A stretch of DNA of 64,000 nt from Clostridium uliginosum. Lineage in GTDB: Bacteria > Bacillota > Clostridia > Clostridiales > Clostridiaceae. The notes beneath the pieces are model-generated. The model was not told the DNA's origin. It did not search any database and saw only the letters and a list, made by a program, of their open reading frames with translations. Shown here in pieces: positions 16,854 to 26,911 of this stretch. Both the position numbers and the translations under genes were made by a program. The stretch covers positions 100,622-164,621 of the forward strand of contig NZ_FOMG01000007.1 in NCBI RefSeq assembly GCF_900112485.1. Direction: 5' to 3'. The number at the start of each line of letters is the position of its first letter. Positions within the stretch are counted from its first letter, which is position 1.

Positions 16854-19800
16854 TTATTCTGCTATATTAAATACTTCTAAGTCTTTATTTTCATCAAGCT
16901 TTTCTAATTCTACATCTGCAATTGCCCTTAATGTATCTAGTGCAGTAATTACACCTAAATTTCTTTCGACTGCAGCTCTTCTAATCAAGAACCCATCTCT
17001 CTTAGAGTCATTACCCTTTGTTGGTGTGTTAACAACTAAATCTACTTCTCTGTTCTTAACAACATTCAAAATATTTGGTTGTTCTTCGTCTATCTTGCGA
17101 ATTTCTTCCGCATCTATACCTGCTTCTCTTAAAAGAGCACATGTTCCTGCAGTTGCTACAAACTTATATCCAACTTCTGCAAGGTCTTTTGCTATAGGTA
17201 AGAATTCTGCCTTATCATGTTTATTTATTGTTGCTAGTATCTTTCCTTTTTCTTTTGATGGATACATATTAGCTCCAACGAATCCCTTATAAAGTGCTTC
17301 GTTTAGAGTTCTGCCTACGCCTAAAACTTCTCCTGTAGATCTCATTTCAGGCCCTAAGCACACTTCAACATTAGGTAATTTTTGTGTTGAGAATACAGGA
17401 ACCTTAACTGAAATTAATTTTGGTTCTTTATATACATCTATTCCATACCCCAAATCTGCTAATTTAGCTCCTAGCATAACTTGTGTCGCTAAATCTACTA
17501 TCGGAACTCCACTTACTTTACTTATATAAGGAACTGTTCTTGATGCTCTTGGATTAACTTCAATTACATATAATTCTCCTTCAAATTCTATGAATTGAAT
17601 ATTTATCATTCCTTTTATTCCTATTGCTAAAGCCAACTTCTTAGTATATTCTAGTACCTTCGCCTTAATTTCATCACAAATATTTTGACTTGGATACATA
17701 GTTACACTATCCCCTGAATGAACCCCTGCTCTTTCTAAATGTTCCATAATTCCTGGTATTAATATATTTTCTCCATCAGATATAGAATCTACTTCTATTT
17801 CTCTACCCATTAGATATTTATCTATAAGAATTGGATTTTTCTTATCTTTTGCAAAAGCATTAGTTAAGTAGAATGTTAATTCTTCCTCATCATGAGTTAT
17901 CTCCATTCCTTGACCACCAATTACATATGAAGGTCTAACTAGTACTGGGAATTTTAATCTTCTAGCTTCTTCTAAGCCTTCTTCTACTGACCATATTCCT
18001 TTACCCTTTGGTCTTGATATTCCTAGTTTTTCTAATAAAGCATCAAACTTTTCTCTATCTTCAGCCATATCTATTTGATCTGCTGTAGTTCCAAGTGTTA
18101 CAATATTTTGTTCTTTTAAGAAATTGGCAAGTTTAATAGCTGTTTGACCACCGAATTGAAGTATTACACCATCTGGTCTTTCTTTTTCGATTATATTTAA
18201 AACATCTTCTTCTGTTAATGGCTCAAAGTATAACTTATCTGATACATCAAAGTCAGTACTTACTGTTTCTGGATTATTATTAACTATTATAGTTTCAATT
18301 CCAAGCTTCTTTAATGCTTTTACACAATGTACTGAAGCATAGTCAAATTCAATTCCTTGACCTATTCTTATTGGACCTGAACCTAAAACTATAACCTTCT
18401 TCCTATCTGATACTTCAACTTCATCATATTGTTCATAAGTTGAGTAGTAGTAAGGTGACAATGCTTCAAATTCTCCTCCACAAGTATCAACCATCTTATA
18501 TGAAGGCTTTATATTCCAAATGTCTCTTAATCTATATACATCATCAGGACTAACCTTTAACATGTCTGCTATAGCCTTATCTGAGAACCCTTTTTTCTTT
18601 AGGTTATGTAACCATTCTTTATCTAAATCTTCAATTTTACTTAATTTTAATCTTTGTTCTTCTTCTACTATCCATTTGATTTTTTCTAAGAAAAATTTAT
18701 CTATACCTGTAATTTTATTTATTTTATCAAGCATATAATCTCTTCTTAACATTTCTGCTAATGCAAATATTCTTTCATCATCAGGTTTCATCACTAATTG
18801 TTTAAGTTCTGACATACTATGTTCTTTAAATTTCTTATGATCTAAAGAGTACTTTCCTATTTCTAAGCTTCTTATTCCCTTTAAAAATGCTTGCTCTAAG
18901 TTAGCTCCGATAGCCATTATTTCTCCTGTTGCCATCATCTTTGTTCCAAGCTGTCTATCAGCTCCAAAGAATTTATCGAAAGGCCATTTTGGTATCTTAA
19001 CTACTACATAATCAAGTGTTGGCTCAAAACATGCATAAGTTTTTTGAGTTACAGCATTCTTAATTTCATCTAATCCATATCCAAGTGCAATTTTAGCAGC
19101 CAATTTAGCAATAGGATATCCTGTTGCTTTTGATGCTAAAGCTGAACTTCTTGAAACTCTTGGATTAATTTCTATAACTGCATATTCAAAAGAATTTGGA
19201 TTTAATGAAAATTGCACATTACATCCACCTTCAATTTTTACTGCATTTATTATGTTAATTGATGCTGTTCTTAGCATTTGATATTCTTTATCTGAAAGAG
19301 TTTGTGATGGTGCTACAACTATACTATCTCCTGTATGTATACCAACAGGATCTATGTTTTCCATGTTACATACAGTAATACAGTTACCATAAGAGTCTCG
19401 CATTACTTCATATTCTACTTCTTTCCATCCCTTAACGCTTTTTTCAAGTAAAACTTGACCTATTGTACTTAATTGAAGCCCCGATTCTAAGATAGTTCTT
19501 AATTCTTCTTCATCGTCAGCGATACCACCACCAGATCCTCCTAAAGTATATGCCGGTCTAACTATAACTGGATATCCTATTTTACTAGCAAAATCTACTC
19601 CTGCTTCTAGTTCAGTAATTATTTCACTCTTTATAACTGGCTCCCCAATTCTATTCATCATATCTCTGAACAGCTCTCTATCTTCACCTTCTTTGATAGA
19701 TGCAATAGATGTTCCAATTACTTTTACATCATATTTTTCTAAGACTCCAGAATCATGTAATTCTACAGCAAGGTTAAGTCCTGTTTGACCACCCATTCCT

Positions 19801-20063
19801 GCAAGTAAGCTATCTGGTCTTTCCTTTGCAATAACTTTTTCAACAAATTCTAATGTTAATGGTTCTAAATAAACCTTATCTGCAACTTCTTTATCTGTCA
19901 TAATTGTTGCAGGATTTGAATTTACTAATACAACCTCTATACCCTCTGATTTTAATGCTTCACAGGCTTGAGTTCCTGAATAATCAAACTCTGCTGCCTG
20001 ACCTATAACTATTGGACCTGATCCTATAACTAAAACTTTTTTTATATCTTTATTTAATGGCAT
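16854..20063 (-). CDS. carB: Carbamoyl-phosphate synthase large subunit
   Basis: At 1069 aa this is a full-length CarB. It has two homologous ATP-grasp halves, each beginning with a K-V-L/I-V-x-G-S-G-P motif ([23 protein letters not shown] near 7, [21 protein letters not shown] near 553), an oligomerisation region between, and a C-terminal MGS-like allosteric domain (about 935-1069). It makes carbamoyl phosphate from bicarbonate, ATP and ammonia delivered by CarA. It starts 13 bases after carA stops, in one operon under PyrR-type control. Confidence 0.96.
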   Translation of the reverse strand: MPLNKDIKKVLVIGSGPIVIGQAAEFDYSGTQACEALKSEGIEVVLVNSNPATIMTDKEVADKVYLEPLTLEFVEKVIAKERPDSLLAGMGGQTGLNLAVELHDSGVLEKYDVKVIGTSIASIKEGEDRELFRDMMNRIGEPVIKSEIITELEAGVDFASKIGYPVIVRPAYTLGGSGGGIADDEEELRTILESGLQLSTIGQVLLEKSVKGWKEVEYEVMRDSYGNCITVCNMENIDPVGIHTGDSIVVAPSQTLSDKEYQMLRTASINIINAVKIEGGCNVQFSLNPNSFEYAVIEINPRVSRSSALASKATGYPIAKLAAKIALGYGLDEIKNAVTQKTYACFEPTLDYVVVKIPKWPFDKFFGADRQLGTKMMATGEIMAIGANLEQAFLKGIRSLEIGKYSLDHKKFKEHSMSELKQLVMKPDDERIFALAEMLRRDYMLDKINKITGIDKFFLEKIKWIVEEEQRLKLSKIEDLDKEWLHNLKKKGFSDKAIADMLKVSPDDVYRLRDIWNIKPSYKMVDTCGGEFEALSPYYYSTYEQYDEVEVSDRKKVIVLGSGPIRIGQGIEFDYASVHCVKALKKLGIETIIVNNNPETVSTDFDVSDKLYFEPLTEEDVLNIIEKERPDGVILQFGGQTAIKLANFLKEQNIVTLGTTADQIDMAEDREKFDALLEKLGISRPKGKGIWSVEEGLEEARRLKFPVLVRPSYVIGGQGMEITHDEEELTFYLTNAFAKDKKNPILIDKYLMGREIEVDSISDGENILIPGIMEHLERAGVHSGDSVTMYPSQNICDEIKAKVLEYTKKLALAIGIKGMINIQFIEFEGELYVIEVNPRASRTVPYISKVSGVPIVDLATQVMLGAKLADLGYGIDVYKEPKLISVKVPVFSTQKLPNVEVCLGPEMRSTGEVLGVGRTLNEALYKGFVGANMYPSKEKGKILATINKHDKAEFLPIAKDLAEVGYKFVATAGTCALLREAGIDAEEIRKIDEEQPNILNVVKNREVDLVVNTPTKGNDSKRDGFLIRRAAVERNLGVITALDTLRAIADVELEKLDENKDLEVFNIAE

Positions 20064-20076
20064 TTATCCTAACCTC

Positions 20077-21126
20077 CTATAGTGCATACTCTAAAAATTT
20101 ATCAAATACATATTCGCTATCCTTTGGACCTGCTGATGCTTCAGGATGGAATTGAACTGAGTATATTGGTAAAGTCTTATGCTTCATTCCTTCTACAGTT
20201 CCATCATTTATATTTACATGAGTAACTTCTATATCATCTGGTAATGTTTCTACTACATAACCATGATTTTGTGAAGTTATGTGCACAATATTAGCCTCTA
20301 GATCCTTAACTGGATGATTACATCCTCTATGCCCGAACTTTAACTTAGCAGTTTTTCCACCTAAAGCTAATCCTAATAATTGATGGCCTAAGCAAATACC
20401 TACTATTGGCTTCTTACCAACTAATTTTTTTATATTTTCTATAGCAAAATCTAAATCTTCTGGATCTCCAGGACCATTAGATAAAAAGACTAAGTCTGGA
20501 TTAACACTTAAAATTTCTTCTGCTGTTGCAGTAGCTGGAAACACTGTTAATTTACAGTTTCTCTTTTTAAAGTTTCTTATTATATTATTTTTTATTCCAA
20601 AGTCCATGATTGCTACATGTTTTCCTGTTCCCTCAATTGTATAAACTGTTTTTGTGCTAACAGTTTTTACAGCTTCCTTAGTTGAAAAGCCCTCTATTTT
20701 TTCTTTAACATGTTCATCATCAACATCTTCTAATGCAATAATGCCTCTCATTGTACCGCTATTTCTCAATACCTTAGTTAATGCTCTTGTATCTATTCCT
20801 TCTAATCCAATAACTTTTCCTTGCTTTAAGAAATCTTCTAGCTCTAATTCGCATCTAAAGTTACTTGGTAAATCACATTTTTCCCTTACAATAAATCCAC
20901 TGACTTTTATTGAATCAGATTCCATGTCTTCAAGATTAATTCCGTAGTTACCTATTAAAGGATAAGTCATAGTTACTATTTGACCATAATATGATGGGTC
21001 AGTAAGTACTTCTTGATATCCCGTCATTCCTGTTGTAAATACTACTTCTCCAACACTTTCTTTTAAATATCCAAAGGCTTTACCTTCAAAAACCATACCA
21101 TTTTCTAATATAAGATTTGCTTTCAC
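20077..21126 (-). CDS. carA: Carbamoyl-phosphate synthase small (glutaminase) subunit
   Basis: The 349-aa protein has an N-terminal CPSase small-chain domain (LILENGMVFEGKAFG...GMTGYQEVLTDPSYYGQI) and a C-terminal class I amidotransferase domain with catalytic Cys in GICLGHQLLGLALGG and His/Glu in QFHPEASAGP. It hydrolyses glutamine and channels ammonia to CarB. It is the first gene of the operon. The leader upstream carries a PyrR site and a terminator, so expression should fall when UMP is plentiful. Confidence 0.95.
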   Translation of the reverse strand: MKANLILENGMVFEGKAFGYLKESVGEVVFTTGMTGYQEVLTDPSYYGQIVTMTYPLIGNYGINLEDMESDSIKVSGFIVREKCDLPSNFRCELELEDFLKQGKVIGLEGIDTRALTKVLRNSGTMRGIIALEDVDDEHVKEKIEGFSTKEAVKTVSTKTVYTIEGTGKHVAIMDFGIKNNIIRNFKKRNCKLTVFPATATAEEILSVNPDLVFLSNGPGDPEDLDFAIENIKKLVGKKPIVGICLGHQLLGLALGGKTAKLKFGHRGCNHPVKDLEANIVHITSQNHGYVVETLPDDIEVTHVNINDGTVEGMKHKTLPIYSVQFHPEASAGPKDSEYVFDKFLEYAL

Positions 21127-21189
21127 GCTTAGTCCTCCTTATTTTATATATCTGATTGAAAGTATACACTTAAAAAACATTTTTTATGT

Positions 21190-21246
21190 AAAATAAAAGG
21201 ATACTAAAGAGACTCCAAAAAAATTGGTCTCCTCACTATCCAAACA
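21190..21246 (-). terminator. Attenuator terminator of the carAB leader
   Basis: On the minus strand, GGATAGTGAGGAGACCA pairs with TGGAGTCTCTTTAGTATCC, followed by TTTTATTTTA. It is about 65 bases upstream of carA and downstream of the PyrR site, the expected attenuator position. Confidence 0.82.
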
Positions 21247-21320
21247 TATCTATACTTAATTATATTAAATGTCTCTAAAGACAAAGCTATGAAATTTTTC
21301 TTTAATTTACAAAATAACAT

Positions 21321-21372
21321 ACTCATAGACTCCTTTCTGGCCTCACAGGACCAAGTTAAAGTGTATCTTTTA
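21321..21372 (-). promoter_or_regulatory. PyrR RNA-binding element in the carAB leader
   Basis: The minus-strand transcript reads GGTCCTGTGAGGCC followed by AGAAAGGAG. This is a short stem with the bulge and loop of the PyrR-binding consensus. In Bacillus and clostridia, UMP-bound PyrR holds this hairpin and lets the downstream terminator form. Confidence 0.8.
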
Positions 21373-21398
21373 TCTTATTATCTTTTACCTTGTATATC

Positions 21399-21427
21399 AT
21401 TGTAGTTTATCATATATTTTCTGTCAA
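21399..21427 (-). promoter_or_regulatory. Promoter of carAB
   Basis: On the minus strand: TTGACA (21427-21422), 17-base spacer, TACAAT (21404-21399). It lies immediately after the chemoreceptor stop codon at 21438. Confidence 0.8.
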
Positions 21428-21437
21428 GATAAATACT

Positions 21438-22886
21438 CTATTCTTCATAAACATTTTTATTTTGACTTTCTAATTTTTCCACGATTTTTATTATATTTGT
21501 AAAATCACTAATTAATTCAATAGATAATTTTTCTACTTTTGAATATATTGTATCTGTTGCATTATTATTTTCTATTTGATCTATAACTTCTTGTCCATAT
21601 TCATGAAATTTTTTGTGCTTTTTTTCTAAGTTTATCCAAACTGATAAAACCTCTTTATTTTTAGGCTTCATTGAATAATAAAAATGTCCAAATCCGCATT
21701 TATTATCATCTACTTGTAGTGGAATTACTTCTCCACTTATTATAATATCTTTAAGAGTCCCTAACCAATTTTTATGTGCTGTAATAGCTTTATTAACTGA
21801 ATCTATAAATAATTCATTATTTATCATATAATATCTATCACTTAACAATTCTCCTATTACTTTTATTGCTTTATCTAAATCTCCTTCCATTTTAGATACA
21901 GGTAAAATTATGTTATGTAAGTCTTTACTTATTCCTTCTAGCATGATTGTATTATTATTTAATGTATCAATATCTTGTTCAAGTTCTTTAACGCTACTTG
22001 AGACTTCATCCATTGATGAATTTATTTCTTCACTATTAGCTGCTACCATACTTATTGCATCAGTAATATTATTAATATTTTCTCTATTTTCCTTACTTGT
22101 TTTAACAACTGAATCTAAATTATTATTTATATTTTCTAAAGATTCAACTGTATTATCTACACTATCATTACTTTTATTAGATGCTACTTCAATAGCGGAT
22201 ACAAAAGATGACATATTAGCCGTTAAGGTCTTTGTTTCATCTGCTAAATTTCTTATTTCTTCTGCAACTACTGCAAACCCTTTTCCACTTTCTCCTGCTC
22301 TTGCAGCCTCTATTGATGCATTAAGTGCTAATAAATTAGTTTGTTCTGAAATTTCATTAATAGCATTTATAACACCTTGTATATTTCTTATAACATCTAA
22401 AAGATTATTCATATCTTCCTTCATACCTTTTGAATGACTAATCGCAGTTTCTGAAAAATCCTTTATTTCTACTAATTCTAATTCACTTTTTTTAGTAGAT
22501 TCAAGAAGTACTAATGAATTTTCAGATAATTTTCCTATAGCTTGTGTCATATCAGTATGAGCTGCTGTAACTTCTTCAGATGTACTTGAAGATATTTCAG
22601 ATGCATTAGATATATTCTTTACTAAATGGGCCATTTCATGACTTACATTAGATATTTTTTCTTCTTTATCCTTTAATATTAAATCTAAACTGCTCATTTG
22701 TATAACTGAATCTAAAACTAACTTAGTTATCTTTTGAATACTATTTTTCCCATTATTTAACCTAATATTTATTGACTTTACTTTTTCCAAAGTACTATTA
22801 TCTATTTTAAAATTATCCTTTGTTTCCCTTAAAAGATATATATCATTTACTAATTTACTTATAGTATTATTTTTGCTATTAAACAT
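21438..22886 (-). CDS. Cytosolic methyl-accepting chemotaxis protein with CZB domain
   Basis: At 482 aa this receptor has no membrane segment. A coiled-coil N-terminus leads into the MCP signalling hairpin with the conserved tip [23 protein letters not shown]. The C-terminal part carries a CZB zinc-binding module ([12 protein letters not shown]...CGFGHFYYS...[10 protein letters not shown]) with the usual His and Cys ligands. CZB receptors sense zinc or oxidants such as hypochlorite in other bacteria. It should couple to CheA/CheW, which are not in this window. Confidence 0.88.
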   Translation of the reverse strand: MFNSKNNTISKLVNDIYLLRETKDNFKIDNSTLEKVKSINIRLNNGKNSIQKITKLVLDSVIQMSSLDLILKDKEEKISNVSHEMAHLVKNISNASEISSSTSEEVTAAHTDMTQAIGKLSENSLVLLESTKKSELELVEIKDFSETAISHSKGMKEDMNNLLDVIRNIQGVINAINEISEQTNLLALNASIEAARAGESGKGFAVVAEEIRNLADETKTLTANMSSFVSAIEVASNKSNDSVDNTVESLENINNNLDSVVKTSKENRENINNITDAISMVAANSEEINSSMDEVSSSVKELEQDIDTLNNNTIMLEGISKDLHNIILPVSKMEGDLDKAIKVIGELLSDRYYMINNELFIDSVNKAITAHKNWLGTLKDIIISGEVIPLQVDDNKCGFGHFYYSMKPKNKEVLSVWINLEKKHKKFHEYGQEVIDQIENNNATDTIYSKVEKLSIELISDFTNIIKIVEKLESQNKNVYEE

Positions 22887-22917
22887 ATAATCCCCTCCCT
22901 ATTTTACCAATTGTACA

Positions 22918-23697
22918 CTATTTATTATTCATTAATATTATTTTTCTACTCAATGCTCTTGGCATAAACTTATTTCCAAAAACTAAAAGTTTATTTTTAT
23001 AACCTGGAATAATTATTGCTTTTCCTTTTAAAAATCCTATATATCCTTGTTTAGCAACCTTATCTGCATCCATTAAATACTTTTTTGCCTTTTCTGATTT
23101 TTTTATTCCTGATTTTTCTTGAAATCCTGTCTTTACAGGTCCAGGACATAAACAGCTTACCCTTACTCCTAAATCTTTAACTTCATCATGCAAAGATTCT
23201 GTTAAAGATAAAACATAGGCTTTACTAGAATAATACATTGCCATCTTAGGTCCTCCAACAAATGCAGCAGTTGAAGCTACATTTAATATTCCCCCAGATT
23301 TTCTTTCAGTCATTTCTCTAATAAAATGTTTTGTAAATTTAGTTAATGTAATAATATTTATATTTATTAGCCTTTCTTCAAACCCATCTTGACCTTCATG
23401 AAAGAAACCAAAACAACCAATTCCAACATTATTTATTAAATTATCCACAGTTATATTTTTTTCATCCACAAATTTAAAGACTTTTTCACAAGAGTTATCC
23501 ACCGATAAATCAATTGGTAGAATATACACCTTAATTCCATACTCCTTTTGAAAATTAACTTTAAGTTCATTTAACTTCTTTTCATCCCTTGCTACCATAA
23601 TTAAATTATGTTTATCTTTCGCAAATAGTTTAGAAAATTCTAGTCCTATTCCTTGGCTAGCTCCCGTTATTAATGTGTAGTTATTTAAATTACTCAT
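22918..23697 (-). CDS. Short-chain dehydrogenase/reductase
   Basis: This 259-aa classical SDR has a Rossmann start ITGASQGIGLEFSK (TGxxxGIG), NNVGIGCFG, the catalytic Ser in NVASTAAF and Y-x-x-x-K in YYSSKAY. It uses NAD(P)H to reduce or oxidise a carbonyl. The fold resembles DltE/YqjQ-type enzymes, whose substrates are not well defined. It lies 31 bases upstream of the chemoreceptor gene and may be cotranscribed with it. Confidence 0.87.
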   Translation of the reverse strand: MSNLNNYTLITGASQGIGLEFSKLFAKDKHNLIMVARDEKKLNELKVNFQKEYGIKVYILPIDLSVDNSCEKVFKFVDEKNITVDNLINNVGIGCFGFFHEGQDGFEERLININIITLTKFTKHFIREMTERKSGGILNVASTAAFVGGPKMAMYYSSKAYVLSLTESLHDEVKDLGVRVSCLCPGPVKTGFQEKSGIKKSEKAKKYLMDADKVAKQGYIGFLKGKAIIIPGYKNKLLVFGNKFMPRALSRKIILMNNK

Positions 23698-23789
23698 ATC
23701 TACTCTTTCCTTCTTGTTATTTATCTCAATTATATCAGAATAAAGAATTTATATATCCATATTTTTTTAAATAAGCAGTATAATAACAA

Positions 23790-24022
23790 AGTGAAGTGCA
23801 CCCTTTTAGACACATGAAAGAAAATAACAAGTCCAAGATGCGATGTATATTTTGCGTCAGTCAAGGAAGTAGAATGGTTTAATAGCAAGCTATTAGGGCA
23901 TTCTACTGACGCAGCATGACACGAAATAGACTAGCATATTGACTTGTTATTTTTTTGAATGTGCCTTAAGTAGATTTTACATAGCTTTATTAACTATTCT
24001 ACTTAACAAGGTGCACTTCAAG
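23790..24022. repeat. Inverted repeat (old feoB terminator) split by TWA element 10
   Basis: GAAGTGCACC near 23792-23801 pairs with GGTGCACTTC at 24010-24019. Element 10 sits in its left arm. If the element and one TTA are removed, the arms become GAAGTGCACCCTTTTTAAGT and its near-perfect inverse, a stem of about 22 bp. See finding. Confidence 0.75.
23806..23968 (+). mobile_element. TWA element 10 (medium form, 163 bp)
   Basis: TTA|GACACATGAAAGAAAATAAC...TTTTTTGAATGTGCC|TTA. The inner hairpin is AGAATGGTTTAATAGC/GCTATTAGGGCATTCT, bordered by GCGTCAGTCAAGGA. It has been inserted into the arm of an older inverted repeat. Confidence 0.9.
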
Positions 24023-24061
24023 TTAGGCATACTGATTTGTTATTTTTTTGAATATACCTTA
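24023..24061 (+). mobile_element. TWA element 11 (minimal form, 33-bp body) on the feoB stop codon
   Basis: TTA|GGCATACTGATTTGTT...GAATATACC|TTA. Only the two tips remain. The right TTA, read on the minus strand, is the TAA stop codon of feoB. Confidence 0.85.
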
Positions 24062-26191
24062 AGCAAATAATCTCCATACTTGTGCTACAATAAAGCATGT
24101 TATTATCCCTGCTATAGTTGGTAATAGAAATGCAGTAATAGTCCATTTTAAACTTTTTGTTTCCTTTTTTATAGTCCATAGTGTAGTTCCACAAGGATAA
24201 TGCATTAAACATAAGATCATCATATTAATTGCAGTAAGTAAAGTCCATCCATTTGCAATTAATAATTCTTTTAATTCTAATAAGCTATCTAATTCTAGCA
24301 TCGTTCCTGCACTTAAATAACTCATTATAATTATAGGCATAACTATTTCATTTGCTGGAAATCCTAATATTAATGCCATTAATATATATCCATCTAAACC
24401 AATTGCATGTGCAAATGGATTTAAGAAATTTGCACAATAGTTTAATAAACTTCCTCCACCAACGGGTACATTAGCAAAAATCCATATAACTATGCCCGCT
24501 GGTGCTGCTACAGCTATTGCCCTTCCTAATACATATAAAGTTCTGTCTACTATTGACCTAATTATTACTTGACCTATTTGAGGTTTCCTGTATGGAGGTA
24601 ATTCTAATATAAAATTAGAAGGTATACCTTTTAAAATTGTCTTTGATAAAATTCTAGAAGATATTAAAGTCATAATCACTCCAAGTATCACTACTGCAGT
24701 TACAGACATTGCAGATACTAAACTTCCTGTAATTCCACCAACTAATCCCCCTCCAATAAATATTGTTGCTACTGTTATTAATGTTGGAAATCTTCCATTA
24801 CAAGGCATAAATACATTTGTTAATATAGCGATTAACCTCTCTCTTGGAGAATTTATTATCCTACATCCTATAACTCCAGCTGCATTACATCCAAGTCCCA
24901 TGCACATTGTTAACGCTTGCTTTCCACATGAACAACATTTCTTAAAACATTTATCCAAATTAAATGCTATTCTTGGTAAATATCCTAAATCTTCAAGCAG
25001 TGTAAACATTGGAAAAAATATTGCCATTGGTGGTAGCATAACAGATATTACCCATGCTAAAGTTACATATACGCCATCTATTAACATTCCACTTAACCAT
25101 ATAGGTATTGAAGTTTGTGCAAGTACATTTCTAAGCCATCCCTCTATATTTGCAAATAAGTTAGATAATAATTGAGATGGATAGTTAGCCAAAGTAATTG
25201 TTATCCAAAGTATTACCATTAAAAGTATTATCATTATTGGTATTCCTGTTCCTTTAGATACCAGTATTTTATCTACTTTTTTATGAAAAGTATCATATTT
25301 ATTTTCCACTTGAACAACTTTTTTAGCTATAGACTCTGACTCTTTTACTAATTTCTCTACTACTAAATCTTCTATTGATTTATCTTTGCACTTTTCTTTT
25401 ATATCTTTTCTAATATTTTCAATTTCTAAACTTGTTTCATTATTTATATTAAAATTTGTTATTATAGAATTTGTTATTCCATTATTACCTTCTAACAATC
25501 TTAATGCAGCCCACCTAAGTTTTCTTTCATCGCTAAGTATACATTTATTATCTTTTAAGATTTCTTTGATTCTATTTATACCATCTTCTATATGTTCATC
25601 ATATATAATTTCTTTTGTTTTTATCCTTTTATTTTCACTTTCCTCTTTTATCTTACTTTTCAGTTGTTCTATTCCTACATTTTGTCTTGCAGCTGTTAAT
25701 ACAACACAAGCGCCTATTTCATTACTAAGTAGCTTTTTATTTATAGTAATTCCTTTTTTATTTGCTTCATCAATTAAATTAACACAAAGTATTACTTTCT
25801 CAGTAATCTCTGATATTTGAAAAAACAAGTTTAAATTTCTTTCTAATGAAGTTGCATCTGCAACAACAACAATTAAATCTGAATTACTAAAACATATATA
25901 ATCTCTAGCTATTTCCTCTTCTTCTGAACTAGACAACAATGAATAAGTTCCTGGAAGGTCTATAACTTTATTTATTGAGTTATTATATTCATAACAGCCT
26001 TCAGCATTTGCCACGGTTTTTCCTGGCCAATTTCCCGTATGTTGATTAAGTCCAGTAAGTGCATTAAAAACAGTGCTTTTTCCTACATTAGGATTCCCTG
26101 CTAATCCAATTTCGAATCTTGATTTTTCACATCCATTATCTTTTTCTCCCGATAATATATTTATGCCTGTTGAACTTTTAGTTAACCCCAT
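24059..26191 (-). CDS. feoB: Ferrous iron transport protein B
   Basis: This 710-aa membrane GTPase has the G1 P-loop GNPNVGKS at 32-39, then TGNWPGKT, DLPGTYSL (G3) and a GDI-like helical domain to about 265. It then has a membrane part with paired gate regions containing the cysteine motifs seen in FeoB (MGLGCNAAG, MPCNGR, HYPCGTT). It takes up Fe(II) under anoxic conditions. FeoA lies 9 bases upstream. The stop codon coincides with the target repeat of TWA element 11. Confidence 0.95.
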   Translation of the reverse strand: MGLTKSSTGINILSGEKDNGCEKSRFEIGLAGNPNVGKSTVFNALTGLNQHTGNWPGKTVANAEGCYEYNNSINKVIDLPGTYSLLSSSEEEEIARDYICFSNSDLIVVVADATSLERNLNLFFQISEITEKVILCVNLIDEANKKGITINKKLLSNEIGACVVLTAARQNVGIEQLKSKIKEESENKRIKTKEIIYDEHIEDGINRIKEILKDNKCILSDERKLRWAALRLLEGNNGITNSIITNFNINNETSLEIENIRKDIKEKCKDKSIEDLVVEKLVKESESIAKKVVQVENKYDTFHKKVDKILVSKGTGIPIMIILLMVILWITITLANYPSQLLSNLFANIEGWLRNVLAQTSIPIWLSGMLIDGVYVTLAWVISVMLPPMAIFFPMFTLLEDLGYLPRIAFNLDKCFKKCCSCGKQALTMCMGLGCNAAGVIGCRIINSPRERLIAILTNVFMPCNGRFPTLITVATIFIGGGLVGGITGSLVSAMSVTAVVILGVIMTLISSRILSKTILKGIPSNFILELPPYRKPQIGQVIIRSIVDRTLYVLGRAIAVAAPAGIVIWIFANVPVGGGSLLNYCANFLNPFAHAIGLDGYILMALILGFPANEIVMPIIIMSYLSAGTMLELDSLLELKELLIANGWTLLTAINMMILCLMHYPCGTTLWTIKKETKSLKWTITAFLLPTIAGIITCFIVAQVWRLFA

Positions 26192-26200
26192 ATCATCCTC

Positions 26201-26428
26201 CTAACTACAACTTACTACCTGAATCTTTTCACCATCTTCTTCCCTAATAGCTATAACAGCACCTCTAATTAGATATGCTGTAGGATCTCCGAAAGGACTT
26301 GAGTACAAAACCTCTATACTAGTACCCTCTATTATTCCTAAATCAAAAAATCTCCTTCTTAAATCTCCTTGGGCATCTATATTAATAACTTTTACAGTTG
26401 ATGATAGCTTAGCATCCTTAAGCTTCAC
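26201..26428 (-). CDS. feoA: Ferrous iron transport protein A
   Basis: The 75-aa SH3-like protein reads KLSSTVKVINIDAQGDLRRRFFDLGIIEGTSIEVLYSSPFGDP, the usual FeoA fold that supports the FeoB G domain. AGAGGGGGAAG upstream serves as the ribosome site. It is the first gene of feoAB. Iron control by Fur is expected from other clostridia, but I could not pick out a convincing Fur box. Confidence 0.92.
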   Translation of the reverse strand: MKLKDAKLSSTVKVINIDAQGDLRRRFFDLGIIEGTSIEVLYSSPFGDPTAYLIRGAVIAIREEDGEKIQVVSCS

Positions 26429-26556
26429 TTTTACTTCCCCCTCTTAACGTTTTCCAACGGTACTATCTTTTTGTTTTTTTACCTTTGATCATTTCGTACT
26501 TATTAATAAGCTATGACTAAATTCTTTTTATTGTGATTATTATTACAACAAAAAAA

Positions 26557-26830
26557 GAGCTGTCTCATAATACAAATCATTTAATGATATGATTTATATT
26601 CAAAAAAGAAATAGAAATAACATTTGTGGAAGAAGCATTGAAAAATAAGCTTAGAGTTTCTTCATTTGAAGTTGTTCCATAAATGATTGTCCTAATGCAT
26701 ATTAGGAGCAATCTTTTATGGGTACAACTTTAAATGTTAGAAAATCTTAGTGAAATTTTTCTAGTCTTCTTGAATAAATGTTATTTCTATTTCTTTGTTA
26801 TTGCTTCACTTTATAATTCTGCGACGGCCC
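26557..26830. mobile_element. Palindromic MITE, copy 1 (family 2, 274 bp)
   Basis: The ends GAGCTGTCTCATAA and TTCTGCGACGGCCC are inverted repeats related to the GGGGCTGTCTCA type. The whole element self-pairs end to end: AGAAATAGAAATAACATTT with AAATGTTATTTCTATTTCT, then inner arms to a tip at CCTAATGCATATTAGG. It is over 90% identical by eye to copy 2 at 34118. The termini recall IS1182-family ends, but no transposase is present. Confidence 0.82.
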
Positions 26831-26849
26831 TTTTTTCATATTTTTAAAT

Positions 26850-26911
26850 TTAGGCATATGAAAGAAAATAACAAATCAAATATGCTAATTTGTTTTTTTG
26901 AATATGCCTTA
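26850..26911 (+). mobile_element. TWA element 12 (short form) on a stop codon
   Basis: TTA|GGCATATGAAAGAAAATAAC...TTTTTGAATATGCC|TTA. It is a single hairpin of about 56 bp. The right TTA at 26909-26911 is the TAA stop codon of the PH-domain gene on the minus strand. Confidence 0.88.

Noticed and set aside
26429..26556. Fur box upstream of feoA
   Set aside because: AT-rich stretches such as TAATAATAATCACAATAA were inspected but do not form a convincing 19-bp palindrome.
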